A stretch of 64,000 bases of DNA from Gloeopeniophorella convolvens (lineage: Eukaryota; Basidiomycota; Agaricomycetes; Russulales), in the NCBI GenBank assembly GCA_022496205.1, contig WTXD01000073.1, positions 1 to 64,000 of the forward strand. The letters run 5' to 3'. Each line of letters starts with the position of its first letter. Positions within the stretch are counted from its first letter, which is position 1. The notes beneath the pieces were generated by a model. That model saw only the letters and a list, made by a program, of their open reading frames with translations, was not told the DNA's origin and ran no database searches. The translations under genes were made by a program, and so were the position numbers. Positions 1 through 10,695 of the stretch are shown piece by piece.

Positions 1-1476
1 CCCATCGAGCCGAGGAAGAGGAGGAAGAACGCACGGTCACTGATGTCGTCGTCCGCCGAGAGGCCGCCGACGCAGGTCTTCCCGGTGTTGTCAGCAGGGC
101 CGACGTTGAACGTGCTCGGGGAGATCTCAAAGTCGACGCCGCCGAACGTGATGGACACGGGCGTGTTGAAGGTGCACGGGACTGCGCGCGGAATGGGAGT
201 CAGCCACGGCCGTGCGGGGGCAGTAACGTGTACGCACTCTCGTAGAGGCCGTCACCGAGCTGCTGGGAGGCAGCCTTCGCGCCGGGGATCTTGGCATAGA
301 AGGCCTTCACGCTGGCGCTGTCGCCGACGAGGAGGGTGGTGCCGGTGTCGATGATGGCGTCGGTGCTGCGGACGACCTCCTTGCCGTTGACGGAGATACC
401 GTCGAAGGTGGTCTGCCAGTAGCCCTGGAGAAAACGGGTCGTCAGTGCCGGGAATGCGTCATCTGCATGGGGATCACGTACCTCCTGAGTGACGGGGACG
501 AAGGTGAAGTCACCCGTGAAGAGGTCGGGGTTGGTGCCGCCGATGGTGAGCTCGGAGCCTTGCTCGGCCATGTAGAAGGCAAAGACCTCCTCGTCGACCT
601 TGCCCTGGGAAACGAGCGACTGGAAGAGAGGAGGAGCATTGTAGTCCGAGATGGACTGGAACGCCATGCCGAGAAGGCCATCCGCGGGGAACTGGTCGGA
701 CTCGAAGCCCGTGGAGTAGGTAGTGGCAGCACCGAGGGTCTGTTTGGTGGCCTGTGGGACTACGTTCAGCCACCTTGGTATGAGTGAGGTAGAAAAAACC
801 TACAGTCAGGCCGGCGATGGAAACCGTGTCACTGTACTGCTCGCCGCTGACGGTCGAACCATCGCCGTAGGCGAGAGAGAACTTCTTCTTGAGGTCCTTA
901 GCGGTGGAGCTAGACTTGACGTTGTAGACGGTGTGACCAGAGCAAGTCGAGCCGCAGTTCGCGCCAGGCAGGAACAAGTCGCTGCTACCAGTGTCGAAGT
1001 CCACTGTGATACAGGGAGTTAGCCTGGGTGCTACCCAGTTCAGGGGGGAAAACATACCAGTGTAGGTCTTCGCGGGAGTGCCAACGGAAATCTTGCCGTA
1101 CCACAATTGAGCATCATCATCAACGAGAGGATCGCTGACAAAGTCGCGCTTGGCAATCTTCTTCAGCTTGGAGGCAGAGGGATGAGCTACGCCAGTGTTC
1201 CTCTCGAACCTCTCGAAGCCCCTCTGGATCTTGCTACAGAAATGATATTGGTCAGGAGGCGACAGAGGAAGATCGTGGAGGTACGAACGTAACAGAGCGA
1301 CGGACGCTGCGCTGCAGCTTGGCAGTGTCGACCGTGCCGTTGACGTGGAACCAATCCGCGCCTGGACCGCGCCTGGAGATGGGAACGCTAATCCCAGCAC
1401 GCGGGGCGGCCTGGAACGGGGCAGCCTCGGCGAGGAAGGGAAGGGCAGCAAGGACGAAGGCAACAGGGAAGTACAT
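1..1476 (-). CDS. Secreted aspartic protease, pepsin A1 family (polyporopepsin-like), 3' end cut by window edge
   Basis: Secreted acid endopeptidase. Exons on the minus strand: 1285-1476, 1058-1223, 804-1003, 482-751, 238-424 and 1-181, the last running off the left edge. The ATG at 1476 opens a hydrophobic signal peptide (about residues 1-18, ending AEA), then a propeptide with a basic KLKKIAKR stretch that may be the maturation site. The first catalytic site DTGSSD has its Asp near residue 123. The flap motif AYGDGS follows, and the second site IIDTGTT has its Asp near residue 302. All junctions are GT/AG with matching phases. The final segment may contain another donor near base 34, so the last 30 bases could be intron. 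The family assignment is firm. The C-terminal disulphide loop and stop are outside the window. A clear TATA box lies about 85 nt upstream. Confidence 0.93.
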
Positions 1477-1556
1477 CGCAGCGAAGGACGACTTGGACTA
1501 GGCACTCGGAGTCAGAGAGGCACTGAGCACTGAGGTTAGACGCAGCTCGAGGGGAC

Positions 1557-1564
1557 CTTTTATA
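1557..1564 (-). promoter_or_regulatory. TATA box of the aspartic protease gene
   Basis: On the minus strand this reads TATAAAAG. It lies about 80 nt upstream of the protease ATG at 1476, the usual distance for a strongly expressed fungal secretory gene with a short leader. Position and match are seen; use as a promoter is inferred. Confidence 0.7.
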
Positions 1565-2847
1565 CTCGCAGAGTGTATGGCTTTGCACTGCGAAACTGAG
1601 ACTGAACGCTCGTGGCCGCAAGTCACGCAATGCTCCGCAAGTCTTGTGTCCGAGGGTCTACCTCGTGCTCCTGTCCGGGGAAACGACCAAGCAACGCGTA
1701 ACCGTACAAGATAGCGCGCTTCAGCGTGCGGGTGTCTCGTGCGACCCATATGCTCGTGTATGTCCTGTGCCCGCGGCTCGAGGTGCGTTGCGTTATAAGG
1801 GACCTGAAGGCAGGAGGTTGATCGAGTGAGGCTGTTGAGAAGAAGCGTTGCACGCGGCTCAAGGCGCGAGAGTCTGAGCATAATCTTGCCATTTATGGCG
1901 CTCTTCTAGGACGAATGTGCTCGGAGCGAATCGGACCCACGAGTTCGTGCCATGTACTGCCCTTTGTTGGGATTAGTTAACTCAACATGAGATGAGGTGT
2001 TACCTCAAAACCCTGTGCACTTGATTAATATCTGGATGCAGCCTGTATGCAAGCATCAATTAAACGTTCGCAACCGACCCTCCCCTTCGACTCGCACGGA
2101 CGAAAGTAATGCATAGCACGCCTCCGAGTCCCGCTGTATTAGACCACCTCTGTGCTGTATTGCAGACAACACAGTAGTAGAGCAAAAGCTCTATGTTACT
2201 GCCTTGACGCATGCGCGCGTCGTTGTTCCTGCGTAAATCCCTTTATCCGACTGGTCCGATACGCCCATGATCGGTCAGCCGTTTGGTGCAGTTCTCGCCA
2301 TGCGATGCACGGCGTTGCATGAGGTACACGTCAGTTGTCTCCGCCAGAGGTCGGGGCGCACTTTGCTTTGCCGGGAGTTTAGGACCTCCGTCTGATCTCC
2401 ATAGATTTCGCCGTCCGAGTCAGGGTATACGAGGGTAGACTCCAAACTGTGGTGTTCTGAGGAATTACGTAGATGATCCTGTAGCAATTTAGCGCAGTCC
2501 CCCCGCAACTCGTGCGACGTAAACGGGGCCGAGAGTGCAGCGTCCCCGTACAACCACGCTATACCCGGAAGCAGACCAGCGTAGTTTTTCGATACATCAC
2601 CTAACCGTGTTCTGTAAAATTCCTCAGCCCCTGGCCGGATTGCATAGAGGTGAGATAGCGCACCGAAGACCACCGAAGAGCGAGGCCATCGCAGGACGCG
2701 GTATGGTGATGTTCTAACCGTAGTCGATCACTTGCAGGCGCGTTGTGTGGACCGTAAATTGATCGACCATCGTCCGCGGGTTACCCCGAGTTACCAAGGT
2801 CTGCATGTGGGGACCAGGTACATGAGGCCGGCACCGGCTACTTTGGG
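1565..2847. other. Intergenic, no supported gene
   Basis: Apart from the upstream region of the protease, I see nothing recognisable. A 132-codon open frame at 2275-2673 on the minus strand lies downstream of the F-box fragment. It could be a remnant of the same locus, but it has no motif I recognise. Confidence 0.4.
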
Positions 2848-3237
2848 TCAGAGGATGTTCTCATTTGGCCTCTCGTGATGTCGCCGATGTGCAAGACGCG
2901 TGACGAATGACAGATGAGACGAAGACGCGCTCTTCTCTTGATACCGGAGATGCGAGTGCGAAAGAGACGTCGAAGATCGAAGGTAAGAGGCGCCTATGAT
3001 AAGTATAACGTTGTAGAGTCTGTGGCACGTCCTCCGAACCGAGAAGAGGTCTTCTGGAAGCAGGTATGCAAGGATATGAACGAAAGATTTTGTTGAGATG
3101 TTGAGATGGGTGATCGACCCGCTGTGGTCGACCTGGTAGCGGGAATCAGCCGCCGGGATCATGTAACGGGAGCGGAGGGACTGATACAGACGGGTTGACA
3201 CGTGCAGTTGGGTATTGGACTCCGCGCGACTCCGCAT
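2848..3237 (-). pseudogene. F-box domain fragment, probably decayed or a partial gene
   Basis: The 129-codon frame contains a typical basidiomycete F-box core around residues 48-75: a Ser/Phe-rich start, then HILAYL, LPEDLFSVRRTCHRLY. F-box proteins recruit substrates to SCF ubiquitin ligases through Skp1. After the F-box the frame loses similarity, possibly at an intron donor just after the HRLYN codons. I could not find a following exon with leucine-rich repeats. The 2275-2673 frame on the same strand may be part of it. Agaricomycete genomes carry many F-box copies in all stages of decay, so a relic is the simplest reading. A multi-exon gene is not excluded. Confidence 0.4.
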
Positions 3238-3916
3238 TCCTGTACTACTGTTACGACCCTGCCAATTCCGAGCCCGACATGCTGTACATACTACTTGGGC
3301 CTTTCATCAAAAGCTCTATTCGTTACATCCCAATGTTTCTCCCGCCTTTTTCCTGCTAAGTCTAAATTCAATGTAAGGCCAACTGTGCTGTCCCTTTGCA
3401 TGTTCGCGGGAATGGGAGCCGGGCGGGACTCTGTGATGCCCACGTCGACTCGGATGAGACAATAGTGCAAACGGGGGTATTGTCTAGGTGAGGCGATGGG
3501 TCTTTTTCTGACACAGAGTCAATTGCCAGAAGGCCTTCTGCCAAGATGGGACGGCCACGGTGACAGTCGAGTAGTGGAAGTCCGGCCGCTGGGGCAGGCT
3601 GAGGTGCAGAAGCCTGGCAAGCTGCATCATAGCGGCTTACGAGTGGCCAGCAGTGGCCAGGCGTCAAATTGACGTTGACAGGCTGCGCGACTCGATTCCT
3701 CTCTCCATCTGACCTTCAACTTGCCTGCCGCCGCGTGATAGCACAATCCCTACATTCCAATAGATAGAAGGGTAGTTTACACTGTGTTTAAATAGAATAA
3801 GAAGCTGCAATGGATGTCTCCGATGAGAACCAAGAAAAGAGTAAATAATAGGAACGGACGTGCGACAACAACTTCTACAGCCACATATATCCAGCATACA
3901 CTAAACTCGGAGTAAT
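3238..3916. other. Intergenic, nothing recognised
   Basis: This stretch lies upstream of the F-box fragment and downstream of the copper ATPase stop. No ORF here has a motif or plausible exon structure. Confidence 0.4.
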
Positions 3917-6900
3917 CTAGACGGTCTCTTCGGCAGCCACCTGTGCGTAGCCCTCGCGTGCGCGGCCGAAGCGCAGGTGTGAGCGCACAGACTCCCACGT
4001 ATCGCCAAGCACAACGGACAGCAGCGGCTCGGGCGCTGGACGCTCCTCGTCGGGCATGACACTGCTCGGCGGGCGCACCCAGCGGCGCAGTAGCAGCGAG
4101 CTCGTGACGACGCTGACGGAAGAAAACGCCATCATCGCGCCGGCCATCATTGGGTGAAGGTGCAGTCCGATGGGAAGGAAGATCCCCATCGCGAGCGGAA
4201 TGCCGAGCACGTTGTACACGCATGCCCAGAGCAGGTTCCGCCGAATCGTGCGGAAGATCGCGTGAGAGAGGTCGAGTGCTGCCACAACGTCGAGCAGGTC
4301 CGAGCGCATGAGAACGATGTCCGCCGCCTCGACCGCCACGGATGTGCCCGATGAGAGCGCAATGCCGACTGTCGCAGCGACGAGCGCCGGCGAGTCGTTA
4401 ATTCCGTCGCCGACCTGCGCGGGCGACGTTAGTATCGGAACTGCAGATCCGAGCCACAGGCACGCACCATTGCCACAGCACCGTCTTTCTCGATCAGCTC
4501 CGTCACGACCGACGCCTTGCCCTTCGGGCTCATGCTCGCCCACACGCTCTCCGGGTGAATGCCAACCTGCCGTGCGACCGCGAGAGCCGTCTCGCGCCCG
4601 TCGCCCGTCATCATGCTGACCTCTACACCCATCTCTTGAAGTGCTCGGATAGCACGTGCAGACGAGCGCTTGGGTGCGTCTGCGAGCGAAATTGCGAGTA
4701 CGGGCAGCGCACGGGGAGCAGATGACGCCAGCGCGACATAGATCAATGTGCGACCTTGCTGCGCCTCACGCGTCTCGAATGTCGTGAGACCTGAGGGTAA
4801 CTGCCCATTCTCCGCCTCCGTAATAAAGCGTGCCGAGCCGACGAGGACCGTGTACTTCTGTGAGCCAAGGACGACCGTGGCACGTACACCTTGACCGGTG
4901 ATACTCTCGAAACTTTCGATGTTCGCGTCGCCGGCGCTGGCACCAAGGAGGCTCTTGCCCCAGACGGCGACAGATTTGGCGAGGGGATGTTCGGAGCGGG
5001 CTTCCGTTGCGGCAACCATGGAGATGACTGCAGCGCGCGAGGTAACGCCATCGGCTACTGTGGTGGAGGCCAGCGTAGCAGCATCGAAATCTGCCGCTAC
5101 GTAACACTGTGTCTCTCCGAGCTCGCTGGTCGGCGCCCATGCAAGACCGGCGATGGTCAACTTGCCCTCGGTGACAGTGCCCGTCTTGTCCAGCACAACG
5201 CGCTTGAGACCACGGCTTGCCTCGAGGGCGCGACCACCCTTGATGAGGATACCGTTCTTCGCACCCATCCCGGTGCCAACCATGATGGCCGTTGGCGTGC
5301 TGAGTCCGAGGGCGCAGGGGCAAGCAACAACGATGACGGAGATGCATAGTTGAAGGCACACGGCGAGCTTGCTCGTGCCATGGTGATGGAACATCTCCGG
5401 GAGTTGTGAGTCGTTGAGTATGTAGGAAAGGAGCATCCATCCGAGGAATGTGATCGTCGCGAGCGAGATGACGGCGGGAACAAAGTAACCCGCAACGCGG
5501 TCCGCAAATGCCTGGATGGGTGCCTTGGACGTTTGCGCGTCTTCGACAAGCTTGACGATCTGCGCAAGCGCGGTATCTTTGCCTGCACGCGTAACAACCA
5601 TGTCGAATGCGCCAAGCCCGTTGACGGTGCCACCAATGACAGAGTCGCCGACTTGCTTGAAAATGGGTACAGGTTCGCCGGTGATTGCGCTTTCATCGAT
5701 GCTTGAGGAACCTCGTACGACTTGGCCATCTGCGGGAACTTTGTCTCCAGGGACGACCTTGACCGTATCCCCAATCTGGAGCAGTTCAGTCGGAATTCTC
5801 TTTTCCTGACTGCATGTCGGGTCGGTGTAGATTGTTGCCATAGACGGCGCAAGTGCCATGAGGTCGGTAAGTGCAGCGCTCGTCTTGCCCTTCGCGGTGT
5901 TCTCGAGGTAGCGACCAAGGGAGACAAACATGATCAGCATCGTGCTGGTGTCGAAAAATACGAAGGGGGGCATATGAGGATCCGGATTGATAGCACTCTC
6001 GACGAGGGCGAACAGTGAATAGAAATATGCAGCGGAAGTGCCTAGCATGACTAGTACATCCATGGTTGCCGTCCTATGCTTGAGGGCCTTGAACGCATTG
6101 CGATAGAACTTCTGGCCGATCCAAAATTGAGCGGGGGTAGTGATGATGGCGACGAGTATGTGGCCCAGTGGGACTCCAGGTATCACGTCGAAGCGGACGA
6201 TATCGTGCAGGAAGGGAATACGCGGCGCGACCATGCTGATGAAGAAAACGGGAACGGCGAAGGTGATACTCCAGCGGAACCTCCATCGCCACTCTTGGAT
6301 CTCCTTTGTCCGCGTAAGAGAGCGTAACTGGGTGGCATCCTGTTGGTCGGAGAGCATGGCGTCGTATCCGAGTTGTCCTATGCGCTCGACCATCTCGCGC
6401 GGGCCGACCAAGCCACGGTCGAACGTAATCTTAGCCGTCTCGGTGGCAAGGGTAACCGCGATGCTAGTGATACCAGGCATCTTGCCAAGCTCCTTCTCTA
6501 CTGTAGACGTGCATGATGAACAGGTCATGCCATAGATGCGCAGCGTAACTTCGTCGGAACGCGTTGGTGGTATGACGGATGCGTCGAATCCGATATCAGA
6601 GATTTCCTGTGGCAAGGAAGCAATGCGTGTAAGGCTGTGCTGGCGATAAGAGCCCGTCAGCAGAATGACCACTCACTTCGACGATTCTCTCGGCAGTCCA
6701 CTGATGGGGATCGAATTCTACCACCCCACGCTCGGCTAAGAGCGCAACCTTGACGGAATGGATCCCGGCTTGAGACCTCAGCATACCCTCTATGGACTGC
6801 AAGAATTCGAGCGACTGATGATGAAGGATGGAGAGGGTAGCTTACCTCAACGCAGGCACCGCAGGTCATGCCCTCTATGCGGAACTCGCATTGCTCCATT

Positions 6901-7019
6901 TCTCCAGGTGCGTTAGTAAGAGGCTCATCTTGAGCAACTGGGAGCTCTAGCTTGCCGGCCCTTGGGGAAGTTGCCTCCTTGTACCAGAGATTGGTGAAAG
7001 TGGTCGAGAGGCCAGACAT
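3917..7019 (-). CDS. CCC2: Copper-transporting P1B-type ATPase (Ccc2/ATP7 family)
   Basis: This pump moves Cu(I) into the late Golgi lumen to load secreted cuproenzymes such as multicopper oxidases and laccases; the location is known from the family. Exons: 6846-7019, 6677-6796, 4468-6606 and 3917-4414, giving 976 residues. Two heavy-metal-associated domains each carry GMTCxxC (residues about 50-56 and 124-130). Transmembrane segments follow, then the actuator TGEP (about 407-410), the metal-binding CPC (about 527-529), the phosphorylated DKTGT (Asp about 571), an SEHPLAKS motif and the ATP-hinge GDGIND (about 813-818). The GDGIND motif becomes continuous only after removing the 53-nt intron 4415-4467, which supports that splice. 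The window carries many wood-decay-type features, for which copper delivery matters, but no direct neighbour shares this role. Family certain; exact metal (Cu over Ag) by CPC type. Confidence 0.96.
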
Positions 7020-9427
7020 TGGCCGAAACGAAGGTGGTGGTACAACGGAAGTAGTGATGAGACTTGATGAGTCGTGTCGCTGGTAAGTATTATTAGTAAA
7101 TCAGGGGTGAGACACGTATGAGAGTGAGAGAAAGGGAGCGCCTGCGCGCCGAGGCTATGGTGAGTGAGGAATGAAAGCGGGAGAGTCACAGTTGCGACCG
7201 GCTTGATCCAATTCCCCTGACAAAGCACGTCCCCATCACGTAATCACACAACGGGCCCTTTTCGTCTCCGGTGCACGCTGCGGGTCGTCCGAGTCTGCAA
7301 TGACATGCATCATTGACTACGCTACTAGCTCACGGCCTGCCACCCGTCGGCCTTTCATGCTTTTCCGGTATCTTCTCTCGCAGGATACTCGCCGCCGTCT
7401 GCGAAGCCTCATGGAACAGGTCCGCCGAAGACTAGCCGCAATCCCGAGGAGGATACGTAGCAAGACGTTCTCACATTGGTCATGGGAGTATGCACCTCAC
7501 AAATCAGAAGACCCTGCAGGGATAAACCCGCTGACTATCTGTCTTTACGAACACCGAGAGCTCTGCGCGCGTTCAACACGAGGCGGCAGACCACTAGGGC
7601 AGCGAGGCCATGGTGGCAACTTTGGAATGAGGACGTTCGTCGAGAACACCGCAGAAGCAACCTCGAATCCATGACAACTACTTGGGAGCTCTGTTCTTGG
7701 GCTGTTCTCTTCGCCCGCTGTCTTGGCAATTCTGCATCTTCGATGCACCTCCAAGTTCTTTAGCCATCGTCGCTCTCGCGCCGTCAGTCTTCGGAGTCTA
7801 CTTTTGGGGTCGTCAGGCCGCAACCGTGATCAGGCACGGCTGCTGATGTAGACGTCAAAATATTAAAGCCCAATGCTGTTCAAATATCTCATGCCGAAGG
7901 GGCCGCTTCTCGGCGACACCGACATTAGGACGGCGCTCCCTTTGATTGCCTCGTTCAGAGCCGACCCGAACGCTCAGTTCTCTGCAAGTCGAGCTCCTCG
8001 TTCCAAAAGCTAATCTATGGCCCCGTGTTCGAAGTGTTGCTCTCTCAGCGTCACCAGTCGAGGGGACTGGGCATGTCGGATAGCCTTAGCCTCGGGCGTG
8101 AAGCGGCCGCTTTGGAGGATGTGCGCTCGCGGTGGCCGAACGGAGCGGCATTTCAACATCCGACCAAGTCCGGCTGGTCATTCACACTGCAAAGCAGATC
8201 GTTGTTTCAGTCTAGAATACAATTGATTTCTATATATACGCTAGTGAGCCTTGATTTATCGGATGAAACTCCAAGTAATTGAAGTTTCTTTGTTTCCCTT
8301 ATTCCACTACGCTGGCCATGGCGGAGGTTCACAGAATGAAGCGCCTTCCCTCACGCATATTCTGACTGGGAGACACAGTACCCAGATACGGAGTAACGAC
8401 TGACGGGGCCAGGATCGCTGGCATAGCCAAAGTCCGTGTAGCCGACTATAGGCGCGCAACGAGAAGCTGGAACCGTAACATGAGCCCAAGATCCCATGCG
8501 CCCTTACAGCACCGTCTGGGTGCGCCACAACAGCCTTCAATGTGTGCGTGTCGCGCACTGGGTGCATTAGAGATGTGGTAATGGGCCTTCGTCGCACACG
8601 CGGTCGTTGATGATGCTCATTCCGCACTGTTTGCTAGCAGCTGATAGTAATAGTGTCAATTGTCACTGTCAAGGATAAATTACCACGGAGCCATGATCAT
8701 TTCTGAATCCCGAAGTCATGCTCGATCAGAACGCTACGTATCTGACACTACACAGCAGCCTCGGTCTTTTCCTCAATCCAGAGGCGAATTAAATACGGTT
8801 CGCGCTGCCCCCCCGGCGCCTGTGGTCGGTGACTTGTTATGCACCGTCTGGGGTACGCTGTTTGCTTGATGGTCCGCTGATCAATCATCGGCGTCCTTGC
8901 CCTTACGGGAGCGCAGTTCCAAAGCCACAGACGCTCTCAACATATCCCGGACTTTGCTTTGCCACCCTATATGGAAGTGCCGAAGTTGTACTTGGCGGCC
9001 GCCTCAAGCCCTGACGCGATGCTGTTGCGCCCTGGTGGGCCCACCGCCGCCACCGCCGCCGCTTGAGTATGTTTATTGTCCCTCGAATTGACATGCGAGG
9101 TGCTCAGGTATCAACATATCAACGGCCGGCCGAGCGCCCTGCCCTTGGCTTTATCCTTACTTGTCAGGGCAGTCCAATAAAGTTGGGTCCTGGATTACAC
9201 CACCGCTGCAGTGAGGGGCTCAAACAACCATGTATTGTACTTTATATGCACGCATCTCCGACTTCTTGTGGCGCAGTGTATTCATACATAACGCATAACG
9301 GTGCTCGCGAATAAGAGGGGTGTGATGTGCTAATTCTATTGAGGGGGTTTCAACGGCATGAACACCAACTACAGATAGATGATAACGTGTCCAAGCAGCT
9401 CGAATAGGTCTACACCGTGCGTCCATT
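7020..9427. other. Intergenic 2.4 kb, no supported gene
   Basis: This holds the upstream region of the copper ATPase and the region downstream of SDR-1. ORFs of 60-125 codons exist on both strands but have no motif and no splice-compatible partner. A short CCG/CCA trinucleotide run lies at 9041-9062. I see no copper-response element I could defend. Confidence 0.4.
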
Positions 9428-10616
9428 TTACTTCGTGAGCTTCCAGAACTGCCTCGGCAGCCCCAGGTTTGAGCCGACATCCTCCCACCCATCAACGGCC
9501 TCTTGGATCTTCCCCATGCGTGCGCGGACGTCGAAGATGCTGTCCTCGCCGAGGAACAGCCACAGCGGTGGCTCGCCATGGCCAGCGGCGCGGCCCTCGC
9601 CGCGTACAACGTCGACAAGCGCCGCCATGCCTTGAACGGGGTCGCCTTTCGGCACGGTGGGATACATCTCGACCATTCCGTCCATGAAGCGGTGCGCCTC
9701 GGTGTAATCCGAGATTGGTGTACCCGCCCGTGAGAGCGAGTTGATGTTTGTGTTGAATGTGCCGGGGACGGCGATCAGCACGCGAACGCCGAATGGCTCG
9801 AGCTCGACGGACAGTGTCTCCCCATACGCTTTGTAGGATAGGCGACATAATCAGCAAGATAGCCCGGAGAGATGCAGAAAATGATCGTACAGTGAACGGC
9901 AGCTTTGGACGCCGAATAAGACGCTATGATAGAGGTCGCAATCAGTTGGCAAACACAATCAGGCTTTGGAGGGTCGTGGCGCACCAATTCCCTAGGAATC
10001 ACGGGCGTGAGATGTTATCGATAGGGCAGATCGGTTCAGGGGATACGCACGATCATCTGGCTACGGAACGCAGAACGGCTTCCGATCAATACGATGGTGC
10101 CAGAGCGTTGTGTGCGCATGTACGGGAGCACGGCGTTTGTGATATTGACAACCCCTATAAAATTGGTCTGCATGACGTTCAGCATGCCTTCGGCGCTGCA
10201 CGGAGCGATGTAAGAAGCCGGTACCAAACTTCAGAATGTGCTTCACCTACCCAATCTCTTCAGTGGCCCCGAAGGTGAGGACACCGGCGTTATTGACAAG
10301 GACGTCGATGCGGCCCCACACGCTGGCGGCGGCGTCAACTTGTTGCTTGATTTCTGCGAATGGCGAGGTCACGTCGATAGATAGTACTCGGAGCCTGGTC
10401 TGGTCGATAGTGGGGTCCTTATAGAGCTCGTTGAACTTCGTGACAGAGCGGGCGGTAGCAATGACATTGTCACCGCGGGCCAAGACAGTGCGCGTCAACT
10501 CCAAACCAAGACCGGCAGATGCGCCTGACGACGAAGTGCTCAGCAGAGTACAACTGCCGACTGGCATAGAGACACCAACCTGTGATCAGCCAAACTTTGG
10601 TTGTATTGCCAGACAT
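9428..10616 (-). CDS. Short-chain dehydrogenase/reductase, paralogue 1 (SDR-1)
   Basis: NAD(P)H-dependent oxidoreductase of the classical SDR family; the substrate is unknown. Six exons: 10580-10616, 10251-10524, 10051-10195, 9985-9991, 9891-9923 and 9428-9828, giving 298 residues. Motifs are the dinucleotide-binding TGASAGLG (residues 12-19), NNAG (90-93), a GSRS stretch holding the catalytic Ser (about 143-145), and YSASK with Tyr157 and Lys161. The exon at 9985-9991 is only 7 nt. Without it the YSASK codons fall out of frame and translation stops soon after. The ATG at 10616 aligns with the starts of two paralogues at 35-39 kb that have the same first five exon lengths (37, 274, 145, 7, 33). 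No pathway partner is visible nearby. Family assignment is firm, substrate open. Confidence 0.93.
9985..9991 (-). other. 7-nt micro-exon of SDR-1
   Basis: The minus-strand sequence GGAATTG lies between a CCTAG acceptor and a GTGCGC donor, with introns of 59 and 61 nt on either side. It supplies Gly, Ile and the first base of the next codon just before YSASK. The same-sized exon occurs at the same place in SDR-2 and SDR-3. Confidence 0.85.
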
Positions 10617-10687
10617 GTTTCGAGAGGTGCTTTCGTTTATGGGGCGTCAGTGTGTGTTGGTAATACCGCACTCACAGTCGTGGACAC

Positions 10688-10695
10688 TTTTTATA
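10688..10695 (-). promoter_or_regulatory. TATA box of SDR-1
   Basis: This reads TATAAAAA on the minus strand, about 72 nt upstream of the SDR-1 ATG at 10616. Match and spacing are seen; function is inferred. Confidence 0.55.
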
